Source: DTU015 sp964406505
Lineage (GTDB): Bacteria; Bacillota; Sulfobacillia; Fermentithermobacillales; Fermentithermobacillaceae
DNA: 64,000 bases
Direction of reading: 5' to 3'
Assembly: GCA_964406505.1 (NCBI GenBank)
Contig: CAYORX010000008.1
Location: 11,926 to 75,925 of the forward strand
How positions within the stretch are numbered: the first letter of the stretch is position 1; every line of letters starts with the position of its first letter. The notes under the pieces were generated by a model. That model searched no databases. It was not told the origin of the DNA and saw only the letters and a program-made list of their open reading frames with translations. Positions 25,577 through 33,860 of this stretch are shown here, piece after piece. A program made the position numbers and the translations under genes.

Positions 25577-26917
25577 TCATCCTAGCACGATAGGTTTGCC
25601 GATACCCTCTTCAAATGTTTTATACGATATGCCTTCAAGATCCCGACCCCACGGATCAAAAGATCTTTGGGGTAAAGTCACAAAATCAGGATCAAAATCA
25701 CGTAGATCACTATTTTCATAAGCAAAGATGAAATCTCTCACTGTAAGCAAGCCAGCCACTTCAATGTTCCCACCGAAAAAGATCGAAGGCACTGCTTTCA
25801 CTTTTGCATTGAGGTTGCGCTGTCGCAGCATATCCTCAATAATTGGTTTTGCGGGTGCCGAAGTCATAATCAACACGCGTCTGCGTTTCACCCGTGATTT
25901 AAGTTCCCACTCGTACCATGCTCTGGTATCAAGATCGTCATACATAACAAGCCCTGAAGACTCAAACTGCCTTTTTTTAATAATCGTTTCATAAGCGACA
26001 CCATGCCTATCATAAGATACGCGAGGCCGCTCACCGTCACGTATTAATTCAAAAGCTTCGGTACGCGATATTACCGGCCGCTTAGATACTTCGGTTATTA
26101 CATCTTCTGCTCTCAATCCCGCCCTTCTTGCGGGTGAGCCCGGTAATACGTATTCAACAACAGGGCGTACCGAAGTAATCCCACTAGGTTCAAAAAGCAC
26201 CGGGATCTTTAATTTTTTGGTGAGCTCTGTACTCAATTTTTTTAATTGATTGAGCAAATCAGCATCTACTTGATCCGCAAAAGGATGCAACTTTGAAAAA
26301 CCTGGAGATAGTATCCGAACAGACCATGCTCCCGACTCTTTTAAGAAACTTGAAGTATCTTCAATATCTTGCCAGCCTGTAATAAATGGCAAAGCTACGA
26401 TGCTTCCTTCAAATTTTATTCTGCCCCCTAAATTTTCTACATTACGTAAAGTTAAGTTCGACTGTGTATCTCCCATGACTTTTTCCCGAAAGTTTATAGT
26501 GTTTAGTGACACCATCAATTCCACATTGAGTTTTGCCATATCGTCTATCAAATCTTTTGTGAGCAATGAAGCGTTGGTGGTAATTTTAATACTTCGATCT
26601 GGATATTGTTTGTGAACTAACCGTATAATCTCTAAGAACTGCGGATGGGTTAAAGGTTCTCCCTCGTTAATTCTAGTAACTGATTCGCCTATTACAATGG
26701 GACCCTTTGAGCCCACAAGCCAAAGAATTTGCGCTTCGATTTCCTCAAGCGGCCTTGGGGGTATTACGAATACTTCACATGTTTTAGGGTTACAGGCATT
26801 AGAACAAAAATTACATTTCATATTACATTGAGACGTTAACGGCAAAATTCCTTGCATCAGAGCATTGTACAGTAACGCCTCGATAGAAGGGGCCGGCGTA
26901 GGTTCAAGGTGCATCAT
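25577..26917 (-). CDS. Radical SAM protein with internal PDZ and DUF512-like C-terminus
   Basis: The N-terminal radical SAM domain has the CNMKCNFC cluster motif (CxxxCxxC) and a GEPLTHPQF segment. After about residue 240 a PDZ-like domain follows (VLPGSPARRAGLRAEDVITEV), and the C-terminal ~110 residues (GGNIEVAGLLTVRDFI) resemble the end of DUF512 proteins. I recall the usual DUF512 order as PDZ first, then the radical SAM part, so this looks like a rearranged relative. The ATG at 26917 overlaps the tsaD stop (ATGA) with GGGGAA SD. Substrate unknown. Confidence 0.75.
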   Translation of the reverse strand: MMHLEPTPAPSIEALLYNALMQGILPLTSQCNMKCNFCSNACNPKTCEVFVIPPRPLEEIEAQILWLVGSKGPIVIGESVTRINEGEPLTHPQFLEIIRLVHKQYPDRSIKITTNASLLTKDLIDDMAKLNVELMVSLNTINFREKVMGDTQSNLTLRNVENLGGRIKFEGSIVALPFITGWQDIEDTSSFLKESGAWSVRILSPGFSKLHPFADQVDADLLNQLKKLSTELTKKLKIPVLFEPSGITSVRPVVEYVLPGSPARRAGLRAEDVITEVSKRPVISRTEAFELIRDGERPRVSYDRHGVAYETIIKKRQFESSGLVMYDDLDTRAWYEWELKSRVKRRRVLIMTSAPAKPIIEDMLRQRNLNAKVKAVPSIFFGGNIEVAGLLTVRDFIFAYENSDLRDFDPDFVTLPQRSFDPWGRDLEGISYKTFEEGIGKPIVLG

Positions 26918-27942
26918 TTCACATTCCCCTTCCATGGTTTTAGTTTAAGACCCGAAACCGGATTAAGTTCGGCATCATTGTAAAGACGGCGATCGTCCAT
27001 TTTATACTTATAGTAACCAGCCGCGGCGATCATCGCTCCGTTATCGGTACATAAATCCTTTGGGGGTATAAATAGTGGTATGTTTAGCCTAGAGGCTATC
27101 TTTTTACTTTCGCGCCTAAGTAGCATATTGGCAGCAACGCCTCCCGAAACAGATAAGCTTTTCGCCCCTGTTTTCGCTACTAGTTCTTCAACCGAATGCA
27201 AAAGTTGATCTACAACCGCTTTACGAAAACTTGAAGCTAAATCCCTTTTAAAACCTTCCGATTTTTCGCTCGATTCAAATTCTTGTAATGCACGGGTTTT
27301 AATGCCCGAAAAACTATAATCATATTCTGAATCCCGGATTTTAGGCAAGGGAAAACCTACACGATAAGGGTCCCCAATTTCAGCCAATCTGTCCAAATAA
27401 GGCCCGCCAGGATAACCTAAGCCCAATTCTCTCGCAACCTTATCGAACGCTTCCCCCGCAGCATCATCCCTTGTTTCAGCTACAACTTCAAAGGAGCCGT
27501 GGGATCTCATAAATATAAGTTCTGAATGACCTCCTGACACAACCAAGTTAAGCATAGGGAATTGAGGTACATTTTGCCCAAGAAAATTTGCGTAAATGTG
27601 GCCCGCCAAATGATGAACGTCTATTAGAGGAATTTTTGCAGCATAAGCTAAACTTTTTGCGTATGAAACACCCACAAACAGCGATCCCATAAGGCCAGGA
27701 CCTTGAGTGACAGCAATGGCATCAATATCCCTTATGTTAAGGTTCGCCTTATTCAAAGCTTCCTTGCTAACGGGAATAATAGATTCCAAATGCTTTCTAG
27801 AAGCTATTTCGGGAACAACTCCTCCATATTGTTGATGCAAATCGGTTTGGGAAGAAACTACATTAGACAACACTTGTCTGCCATTTTTAACAACGGCACA
27901 AGATGTATCGTCACAGGATGTATCGATTCCAAATATGAGCAT
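26914..27942 (-). CDS. tsaD: TsaD, tRNA t6A threonylcarbamoyltransferase
   Basis: Kae1/Qri7 family: N-terminus MLIFGIDTSCDDTS, metal-binding HHLAGHIYA (HxxxH), and GGHSELIFM plus SGGVAANMLLR nucleotide-binding segments. It transfers threonylcarbamoyl to A37 of ANN-decoding tRNAs together with TsaB and TsaE, both encoded 2-3 kb away on the same strand. ATG 27942 with GAGAGGTGG SD is chosen over an upstream frame extension to 28011. Confidence 0.95.
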   Translation of the reverse strand: MLIFGIDTSCDDTSCAVVKNGRQVLSNVVSSQTDLHQQYGGVVPEIASRKHLESIIPVSKEALNKANLNIRDIDAIAVTQGPGLMGSLFVGVSYAKSLAYAAKIPLIDVHHLAGHIYANFLGQNVPQFPMLNLVVSGGHSELIFMRSHGSFEVVAETRDDAAGEAFDKVARELGLGYPGGPYLDRLAEIGDPYRVGFPLPKIRDSEYDYSFSGIKTRALQEFESSEKSEGFKRDLASSFRKAVVDQLLHSVEELVAKTGAKSLSVSGGVAANMLLRRESKKIASRLNIPLFIPPKDLCTDNGAMIAAAGYYKYKMDDRRLYNDAELNPVSGLKLKPWKGNVK

Positions 27943-27967
27943 ATGACCACCTCTCAAATCTATTTCG

Positions 27968-27973
27968 ATTATA
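27968..27973 (-). promoter_or_regulatory. -10-like TATAAT upstream of tsaD
   Basis: A perfect TATAAT 25 bases before the tsaD start, in the divergent tsaD-pyrF region. The -35 region is weak, so this is only a candidate. Confidence 0.35.
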
Positions 27974-28073
27974 TCGTGAAACCTTTGCAGAAATACACTT
28001 GCAGCCCCCACGACCTATTGATAACCTTGTCTAGGCAAGCTAGATGATTTCGCAAGATAGAGAGGTAATTTCT

Positions 28074-28997
28074 ATGCATTTTGCTGACATGCTCAACCAG
28101 AGAATCACAAAGTTACAATCGCGACTCGTTATCGGAATCGATCCTCATCAAGAATTACTACTTAAAGACCAGTCGAGATTCAAAAGTGTATTTGCCGGAA
28201 AATCAGACGAATTTTTGCTTAGCGCGTTTTGCTCTATCATCATCGATGTGGCGGAAAATCGAGCCTGTGCCGTGAAGCCCCAAGCCGCCTTTTTTGAAAG
28301 TATGGGTATAATGGGCTATACAATACTTGGGCAATGCATCCGTCAAGCCCGAAAACGTGATATTCCTGTCGTACTAGATGCAAAACGTGGCGATATCGGT
28401 TCGACCGCTTCTGCCTACGCTAAGGCATACTTACACCCTGACTCTGAGTTTTGCGCCGATGCGCTTACGGTAAATCCGTACCTTGGTCCCGACACGCTAG
28501 AACCGTTTATAACTGCGGCTGATAAATATGATGCAGGACTATTCGTGTTAGTTAAAACATCGAATCTAAAGTCTGGAGCATTCCAAAACTTGAAGATTTA
28601 CTCCCAAGCAGACACAAGCATTGACACCGTTTCGGCAAAAATAGGCCAAAGCATACATCAGTTAGGTAGCAATAATATCGGGGAATCCGGATTTTCTAAT
28701 ATCGGCGCAGTGGTAGGAGCCACTTATCCAAAAGATCTAAAACAAATGCGGGAAATTATGCCTACCTCTATATTTTTGGTACCGGGTTATGGTGCACAGG
28801 GCGGAAAAGCAGATGATGTAAAAACAGCTTTTTATTCCAACGGCACCGGAGCGATCGTTTCATCATCTAGGGGCATTATTTTCGCACACGAAGATCGAAA
28901 ATATAGCGATCTTGAACTCGATGAAACTGATATATACAGATCCATGGATGATGCAGCGAAGATAGCTCAAAACGATATTAACAAAGTAATTGGATAG
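28074..28997 (+). CDS. pyrF: Orotidine 5'-phosphate decarboxylase, type 2
   Basis: OMP decarboxylase with the longer type-2 sequence pattern: GIDPHQELL, catalytic DAKRGDIGST, VVGATYP and VPGYGAQGG. It makes UMP in pyrimidine synthesis. ATG 28074 is preferred (GAGAGGT eight bases upstream; MHFADML), rather than ATG 28044. It is a single plus-strand gene between tsaD and rimI, which are otherwise neighbours in many Gram-positive genomes; no other pyr gene is in the window. Confidence 0.93.
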   Translation: MHFADMLNQRITKLQSRLVIGIDPHQELLLKDQSRFKSVFAGKSDEFLLSAFCSIIIDVAENRACAVKPQAAFFESMGIMGYTILGQCIRQARKRDIPVVLDAKRGDIGSTASAYAKAYLHPDSEFCADALTVNPYLGPDTLEPFITAADKYDAGLFVLVKTSNLKSGAFQNLKIYSQADTSIDTVSAKIGQSIHQLGSNNIGESGFSNIGAVVGATYPKDLKQMREIMPTSIFLVPGYGAQGGKADDVKTAFYSNGTGAIVSSSRGIIFAHEDRKYSDLELDETDIYRSMDDAAKIAQNDINKVIG

Positions 28998-29040
28998 CGA
29001 TATCACATAATAACGATAAAGTAGATTTCAACGGTATGAT

Positions 29041-29541
29041 TTAAAGCATCCATTTTACCCTATTTTTTTCAGCAGTTTTAGGACCTAAATTATCTTTCCA
29101 CATAATAATTGCGTCTTCATTAGTGTCTGTGTAATAACCTTTTCTTATACCCCTGTCTACAAAACCTAGCTTCCGATAAAGATTCTGAGCCCCGTGATTT
29201 GAAAGCCTAACTTCTAAAGTCATCTTTGTAGCCCCAAGACGAACGGCTTCTGCCAAGGCAAATTTCAACATTCGTTCACCTATTCCTTTTCGTCGCAGCT
29301 GAGGACAAACCGCTATATTGGTGAGATGGGCTTCATCGAAAAAAACCCACATACCGAAATACCCCACAACCTGCTCTTTACAGCGCGTAACGTAATAATG
29401 GGCGTAAATATTGGCAGTGAGCTCGGAAATAAAGGCACTCCTAGACCAAGGCGTCGGATACGATTGTCGTTCGACTTCAAGCACCTCGTCTACATCTTTT
29501 AAAGCCATTTTATCTATCACCAAATGTTTGCTAATATTCAA
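29041..29541 (-). CDS. rimI: RimI-like ribosomal protein N-acetyltransferase
   Basis: GNAT fold with the acetyl-CoA loop PQLRRKGIGERML and C-terminal EVRLSNHGAQNLYRKLGF typical of RimI. RimI acetylates the N-terminal alanine of ribosomal protein S18. It lies 13 bases after tsaB, the usual tsaE-tsaB-rimI order. TTG start with GGTGAGG close upstream. Confidence 0.9.
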   Translation of the reverse strand: MNISKHLVIDKMALKDVDEVLEVERQSYPTPWSRSAFISELTANIYAHYYVTRCKEQVVGYFGMWVFFDEAHLTNIAVCPQLRRKGIGERMLKFALAEAVRLGATKMTLEVRLSNHGAQNLYRKLGFVDRGIRKGYYTDTNEDAIIMWKDNLGPKTAEKNRVKWML

Positions 29542-29554
29542 ATATCCTCACCTT

Positions 29555-30313
29555 TCACAGTTTACGAGAAAGTATTGCTTCGGCTTGGGACTTACGGTAA
29601 TATTCAGGAATTGCTGAGCAAGCATTAGATGCTTTATCAGTGCTAAGCATTTCAAAACCTATTAAGCTTAATATCCCCGGCCTAGGTAATCTGAGATACG
29701 GATCGACAAGCCGAACATGTTTCATACCTTTATCTGCCGCAGCGTGAAAGAACTGTTCCGAAGCATCTCCCGTTATCCAAACAGGCGCCGATATCTCGGT
29801 TTTCAAATATTTCATAAAACCGTCATATCCTAGCTCTCCTGCAGGTATGATTTGCCGAAATCCATTTCTAGCCCAAAATTCTCGATGAGCTAACGCTTTA
29901 TGTGTACCGCCACACCATAGTCGTTTATCATACAAAGCACATACAGTTTGGCTTTTAGATCTTCCTTGCACTATCCCAATTTTTGGGTACAGCGAACACT
30001 GTTTTAAATATATCTGAAACGTTGGTACTTTTGCCACAGGCTTATCTTCAAAAAATGCTAAGCCTTGCGCCGTAGCTGCACCTATTCTTAATCCCGTAAA
30101 AGAACCCGGCCCAATTGAAAGCGCTAAACAATCTATATCCTCAAACGCCAATCCTACCATTTCTAAAGCTTGCATACACAACGGTAGCAACATCTTAGAG
30201 TGAACTTTGGGTTTAACAATTGAAATTTCACACTTTACGCCGGATATATCTGCGAGAGCAACACCAAGAAGATTAGTGCTTGTTTCAATAGCAAGAACTT
30301 TTGCTGTATCCAT
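29555..30313 (-). CDS. tsaB: TsaB, t6A biosynthesis partner of TsaD
   Basis: ASKHA-fold protein with N-terminus VLAIETSTNLLGVAL and the SIGPGSFTGLRIGAATAQGLAF motif. It forms the TsaB-TsaD-TsaE complex for tRNA threonylcarbamoylation. ATG 30313 is preferred (begins MDTAKVLAIETS), although the SD is weak; an in-frame codon at 30337 overlaps tsaE. At about 250 residues it is slightly longer than usual. Confidence 0.92.
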   Translation of the reverse strand: MDTAKVLAIETSTNLLGVALADISGVKCEISIVKPKVHSKMLLPLCMQALEMVGLAFEDIDCLALSIGPGSFTGLRIGAATAQGLAFFEDKPVAKVPTFQIYLKQCSLYPKIGIVQGRSKSQTVCALYDKRLWCGGTHKALAHREFWARNGFRQIIPAGELGYDGFMKYLKTEISAPVWITGDASEQFFHAAADKGMKHVRLVDPYLRLPRPGILSLIGFEMLSTDKASNACSAIPEYYRKSQAEAILSRKL

Positions 30314-30323
30314 GTTAATTTCT

Positions 30324-30812
30324 TTAAAATTTTTCAAAAATATCTACCCACTTTGCATCGGAACTTTCCAAAGTGATCTTACGCTTATTCATAAAATTGT
30401 CTGTCTGATCCGGGTGAAACTCCAAGCTTATTTTAAGGGTCCAGTTAGACAACATATCACCAGCGCGCTCAGGCCACTCTATAGCGATTACCGCCGAATC
30501 TTCTATGTCATACAAAAGCCCCGATTCAACTACTTCTTTGCTCGTTAGTCGGTAAAAATCGAAATGGTGAAGAATCAAACGACCGCTATAAACGCGTTCT
30601 AAAACGAAACTAGGACTCTTCACGATATCATCTATTTCAAGCCCGACTGCGATACCCTGTGCCATAGTGGTTTTACCTGTTCCAAGAGATCCTACGATCA
30701 AAATTACCTCGCCGCCGGTAACTTGCTTGCCTAAAAACTCTCCCAACTTTCTAGTTTCATCTGCCGATTTAACGAACAAAGTACGCCTTCCGATCCCATC
30801 ACTCGTAGGCAT
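30324..30812 (-). CDS. tsaE: TsaE, ATPase of the t6A complex
   Basis: P-loop protein with Walker A GSLGTGKTTMAQGIA at about residues 42-56 and the family segments SPSFVLERVY and LHHFDFYRL. At 162 residues it has normal TsaE length. The ATG overlaps the stop of the uracil-DNA glycosylase gene (TAATG), so the two are translationally coupled. Confidence 0.93.
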   Translation of the reverse strand: MPTSDGIGRRTLFVKSADETRKLGEFLGKQVTGGEVILIVGSLGTGKTTMAQGIAVGLEIDDIVKSPSFVLERVYSGRLILHHFDFYRLTSKEVVESGLLYDIEDSAVIAIEWPERAGDMLSNWTLKISLEFHPDQTDNFMNKRKITLESSDAKWVDIFEKF

Positions 30813-31525
30813 TACCGCGTTTCTCCTCGTTGAAGCAGCCGCTCATACTTTTGCTTTAAACTTCGAAAATCCTCCCACACAGGCCGTTTTCTGCGCCTTT
30901 CATCTCGCAAGACTGCGGCCGGATGGAAGGTTATCAGATAATGAATACCGTCTTTTTCAAACCATTTACCTCTGTCTCTTGTAACTCTTATATCCGGGTT
31001 AAGCAAGGTTTGAGCGGACAAGGCTCCCAACAATACTATTATTTTAGGTTGAATTATTCTTATTTGGGCCCTCAGATTCGGCATACACGCCTCGACCTCT
31101 TTTGCGGTAGGTAACCTATTACCAGGTGGCCGGCATTTTACGATATTAGTAATAAATATTTCTTTCCTAGGAATATCGTGAGATTTGAGCATAAGATCTA
31201 ATAATTGGCCCGCCCTGCCTACAAATGGTTCACCGGTTTCATCCTCATTTTTACCGGGCCCCTCTCCTACAAACATTATATCGGCGGTAGGTTTACCATC
31301 TCCAAACACTACATTTTGAGCGCCTTTCCTCAAATCACACAATGAGCATCTAAGCACAATCTGTTTTAATTTATCCAGGCCATTGATCCCCGCGAAATCA
31401 TTGTCAGCATTTGCTTTACGGGGTTCGGTGTCGACAATGTTCAATTCAAATTGCTGTGCAGACTGTTCCGACCGGGTTCCTGATTCTGATACGCGCCCAA
31501 CATCAAACAAAGAATGCTGTACCAT
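30812..31525 (-). CDS. Family 4-type uracil-DNA glycosylase
   Basis: Fe-S uracil-DNA glycosylase: CSLCDLRKG (two cluster cysteines), VGEGPGKNEDETGEPFVGRAG (motif A), a further Cys in VKCRPPGNR, and C-terminal HPAAVLR. It removes uracil from DNA in base-excision repair. About 45 residues of poorly conserved N-terminal extension precede the domain. ATG 31525 follows AAGGAT by nine bases; TTG 31543 is also possible and overlaps the DUF483 gene end. Confidence 0.9.
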   Translation of the reverse strand: MVQHSLFDVGRVSESGTRSEQSAQQFELNIVDTEPRKANADNDFAGINGLDKLKQIVLRCSLCDLRKGAQNVVFGDGKPTADIMFVGEGPGKNEDETGEPFVGRAGQLLDLMLKSHDIPRKEIFITNIVKCRPPGNRLPTAKEVEACMPNLRAQIRIIQPKIIVLLGALSAQTLLNPDIRVTRDRGKWFEKDGIHYLITFHPAAVLRDERRRKRPVWEDFRSLKQKYERLLQRGETR

Positions 31526-31532
31526 ATTCAAT

Positions 31533-32510
31533 TTATCCTTCAAAAGGATCAGTCCCTTCAGAACTCGTTTCCTGTTTCAAACTTGCCATTCTTTTTTGTA
31601 TAAGTTCCGGATATTGTTTCACCAACGCCTTGTTTCCATCTAAATGTTTTAAATAGTTATCAGCCAATTCAGGATCTAATCGCTTAAACGCATTGTAGAT
31701 TTTTTCCCCCAATTTCACCGCTTCCTTACAATCCGGTTGACACGGGAAAAAATCCTTTGTGAAATAAGCAAAACGATTTATTTCTGAAGCGCTTTCTGCA
31801 TGTTTGATCTGATTAGAGGCTCTCACTTCGGGACTTAAAACTCCTGATTGCCGGTCGAAAACATATCGATCAATACAGCAAACTGGATATCCTAATATTT
31901 TGCCGGATTTCGTCAAAAATGAAGCGGTATGTTCTTCGGGAAAGGCACGAAGTGCTCCTGGTATAGAAGGATCAGGTCTTTTGGCGAATTCGTAACGAAT
32001 ATCTTTTCGAAGATCTTGAAGTTTCTCTAGTTCGTTTGCAATAGAATTATCTGTAAAAACGTAAAGTTCACGTATCGTAGGGCGTGACTCCAATTGTTTT
32101 TGGATTAAACCAAGTTTGTCGGCCCAATCGACATATAGCTTGTATGAATTCGAGTTTTCAACAACGTTGCTATAGATATCCCTTAATACCTGAAGTCTAA
32201 ACCGTATATCTCGAATTTTGCTTCTTTTTCGAAAACCAGCAACCCTGCTTTTAAGAAAATCGGTTAATGATTCACCGGGAAGTCGTTCACCGGCCATCTT
32301 TTGCCGAAACCTATCATCGATAGTAGCACCTAATATAGCCGCGTCGGGTAGCTCGGCAGGTATTATTATCTGGGCAGCTCTTCGCGCTCCTAAAACAACG
32401 GGCAGAAAATCATCTAGTTTTGCCTTTAATGTTATCACATGTTCATTTAGAAACTTTTGATATAACTGTTGATCCATAGCTTTTATAGGCGGTAAGACAC
32501 CTACTTTCAA
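31533..32510 (-). CDS. DUF483 domain protein
   Basis: 325 residues. The C-terminal half has the DUF483-like cysteine motifs GYPVCCIDRYVFDRQ and FFPCQPDCKEAVKLG, which could bind a metal or Fe-S cluster. The N-terminal half is helical and charged, with no recognised motif. TTG start close to a strong SD AAAGGAGG. It heads the run DUF483 - UDG - tsaE - tsaB - rimI. Function unknown. Confidence 0.7.
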   Translation of the reverse strand: MKVGVLPPIKAMDQQLYQKFLNEHVITLKAKLDDFLPVVLGARRAAQIIIPAELPDAAILGATIDDRFRQKMAGERLPGESLTDFLKSRVAGFRKRSKIRDIRFRLQVLRDIYSNVVENSNSYKLYVDWADKLGLIQKQLESRPTIRELYVFTDNSIANELEKLQDLRKDIRYEFAKRPDPSIPGALRAFPEEHTASFLTKSGKILGYPVCCIDRYVFDRQSGVLSPEVRASNQIKHAESASEINRFAYFTKDFFPCQPDCKEAVKLGEKIYNAFKRLDPELADNYLKHLDGNKALVKQYPELIQKRMASLKQETSSEGTDPFEG

Positions 32511-32674
32511 TTTCCTCCTTTCGTGACCGTAGTTAATATTGTAGCGGTTTTCGCTTATACCAAATTTTCATGCAATCAACTTTGTTCTTCACACAAACAT
32601 TTTATCCCTTTATCTCGAAACAAAAATAATACCGCGAAAATACCTAAGAGATCATACTTATATCCAAATATAAA
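32511..32674. other. Intergenic region upstream of the DUF483 gene
   Basis: AT-rich stretch between the DUF483 gene start and the hairpin ending the GlmL operon. It should hold the DUF483 operon promoter, but I see no convincing -35/-10 pair on the minus strand and no coding potential. Confidence 0.4.
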
Positions 32675-32694
32675 GAGAGGGGTTAACCCCTCTC
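32675..32694 (-). terminator. Terminator of the GlmL/barrel operon
   Basis: A fully palindromic 20-base element, GAGAGGGG-TTAA-CCCCTCTC, 26 bases after the stop of the barrel gene. On the minus strand it is followed by TTTATATTT, a suitable U-rich tail. Confidence 0.7.
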
Positions 32695-32719
32695 CTATTG
32701 CTTTACTACTAAATCGGTC

Positions 32720-33844
32720 TTAACCTTCTATCATCTCTACGTTAGCCCGCGGCACAGTTACAATGCTACCATCTTCGAGTTTAGCACGTAAAATTCGTAC
32801 CTTGGCTTCAGACTCGATCTGCTCGAGATGCGGCGGCAATTCAACTATCTCAGCCAGTGCTCCAAAATAAGGCTCTCGGATAATTCGAATGGGCGTTCCG
32901 GGCACAAGCCCTTTGGTAAGGTCCAACAGCTCATCATCGCTAATTTCTGCCTCATACCCGGGCACGATAATTTCCGGACGCATTACCCCCGCTCGAATTT
33001 GCGTAGCTCCATTGATCGAAGCCTTAAACCCATTAAGTTTCTTGAGTAGATTAAAAGTACGGTCGGCCATCCTCATTTTGCCGAAGCCTTCAGTAATTAT
33101 TACGGTGACTGGAATATCTTCATGTCCTGTAATAGCAACGCCTATATCAAAGCCGAGATATTCGATTAAATCGGTATCAATAATACCACCTGCGACGATC
33201 CCTTTAGCACCTACTTCTCCTGCTTTATTAATAGCATCGACCGTAACTAGCGAACCACCGACCAATATTTTACCTTTATCATCTTCTTTAATATGAGAAG
33301 CATCTAAAAGATCGTCGGGATCTTCTACTGCCACCCTAATAATTCCTTGGGTTTCTCCACCGACTCCGAAGATACCCTGTATGAAAGCACCTTCGGTCTT
33401 TACTACTACCCCTTCATTGGGGATAACTTCTTCAACAACGCCGTCCACGTATGCATTAATCTCGATAGGAATGGGGGGTTCGCGCAAAGTAACCTGCCCT
33501 GTAACAGCAGAAATCATTTCAATGGTTCCGGCAGTAGGTGATTGTGCATTGTGTTTGATGAGGCCAAAAAATGCTCTGTATTCTGCTAAGGTTTCACCTT
33601 TTTCAACATAATCTCCTTCAGATTTTTGCATAAAGTCAACAATATCCGAAGGCTCTACGCCCAATATATTTGCTACATTAACTGTCTGTGGATCTCCAGG
33701 TATATCGGTTTTTGCTACAACTGTATCAGGAGAAACCGCCTGTCCCTTCTCAACCAATACTTCGCCGAGGATAGGAAGGCGGCGTTCTTTTGTAACCACC
33801 GCTTTTTCAGTAACCTTAAGCCCAGGTGTATATGCATGTGCCAT
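32720..33844 (-). CDS. GlmL-associated barrel-sandwich protein, short paralogue
   Basis: 374 residues with no enzyme motif I recognise. The N-terminal ~140 residues have two lipoyl/biotinyl-like (barrel-sandwich) stretches: RRLPILGEVLVEKGQAVSPDT and SPTAGTIEMISAVTGQVTL. The middle part is glycine-rich (GIFGVGGETQGIIRV; GKILVGGSLV; GAKGIVAGGIID; ITEGFGKMRM; INGATQIRAGVMRPEIIVP). The C-terminus ends with a small KOW-like beta domain and VPRANVEMIEG. It is a paralogue of the product of 36362-37720, matching over nearly its entire length. It follows GlmL copy 1 by 16 bases with SD GGGAGGG and an ATG start. Probable partner of that ATPase; activity unknown. Confidence 0.7.
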   Translation of the reverse strand: MAHAYTPGLKVTEKAVVTKERRLPILGEVLVEKGQAVSPDTVVAKTDIPGDPQTVNVANILGVEPSDIVDFMQKSEGDYVEKGETLAEYRAFFGLIKHNAQSPTAGTIEMISAVTGQVTLREPPIPIEINAYVDGVVEEVIPNEGVVVKTEGAFIQGIFGVGGETQGIIRVAVEDPDDLLDASHIKEDDKGKILVGGSLVTVDAINKAGEVGAKGIVAGGIIDTDLIEYLGFDIGVAITGHEDIPVTVIITEGFGKMRMADRTFNLLKKLNGFKASINGATQIRAGVMRPEIIVPGYEAEISDDELLDLTKGLVPGTPIRIIREPYFGALAEIVELPPHLEQIESEAKVRILRAKLEDGSIVTVPRANVEMIEG

Positions 33845-33860
33845 TTGTACCTTCCCTCCC

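Noticed and set aside
22420..26917. Radical SAM gene followed by three peptidases as a peptide-natural-product (RiPP) cluster
   Set aside because: No short precursor-like gene, no transporter, and the M42 enzymes are ordinary cytosolic aminopeptidases. The radical SAM protein has PDZ and DUF512-like parts, not a SPASM or RRE domain.
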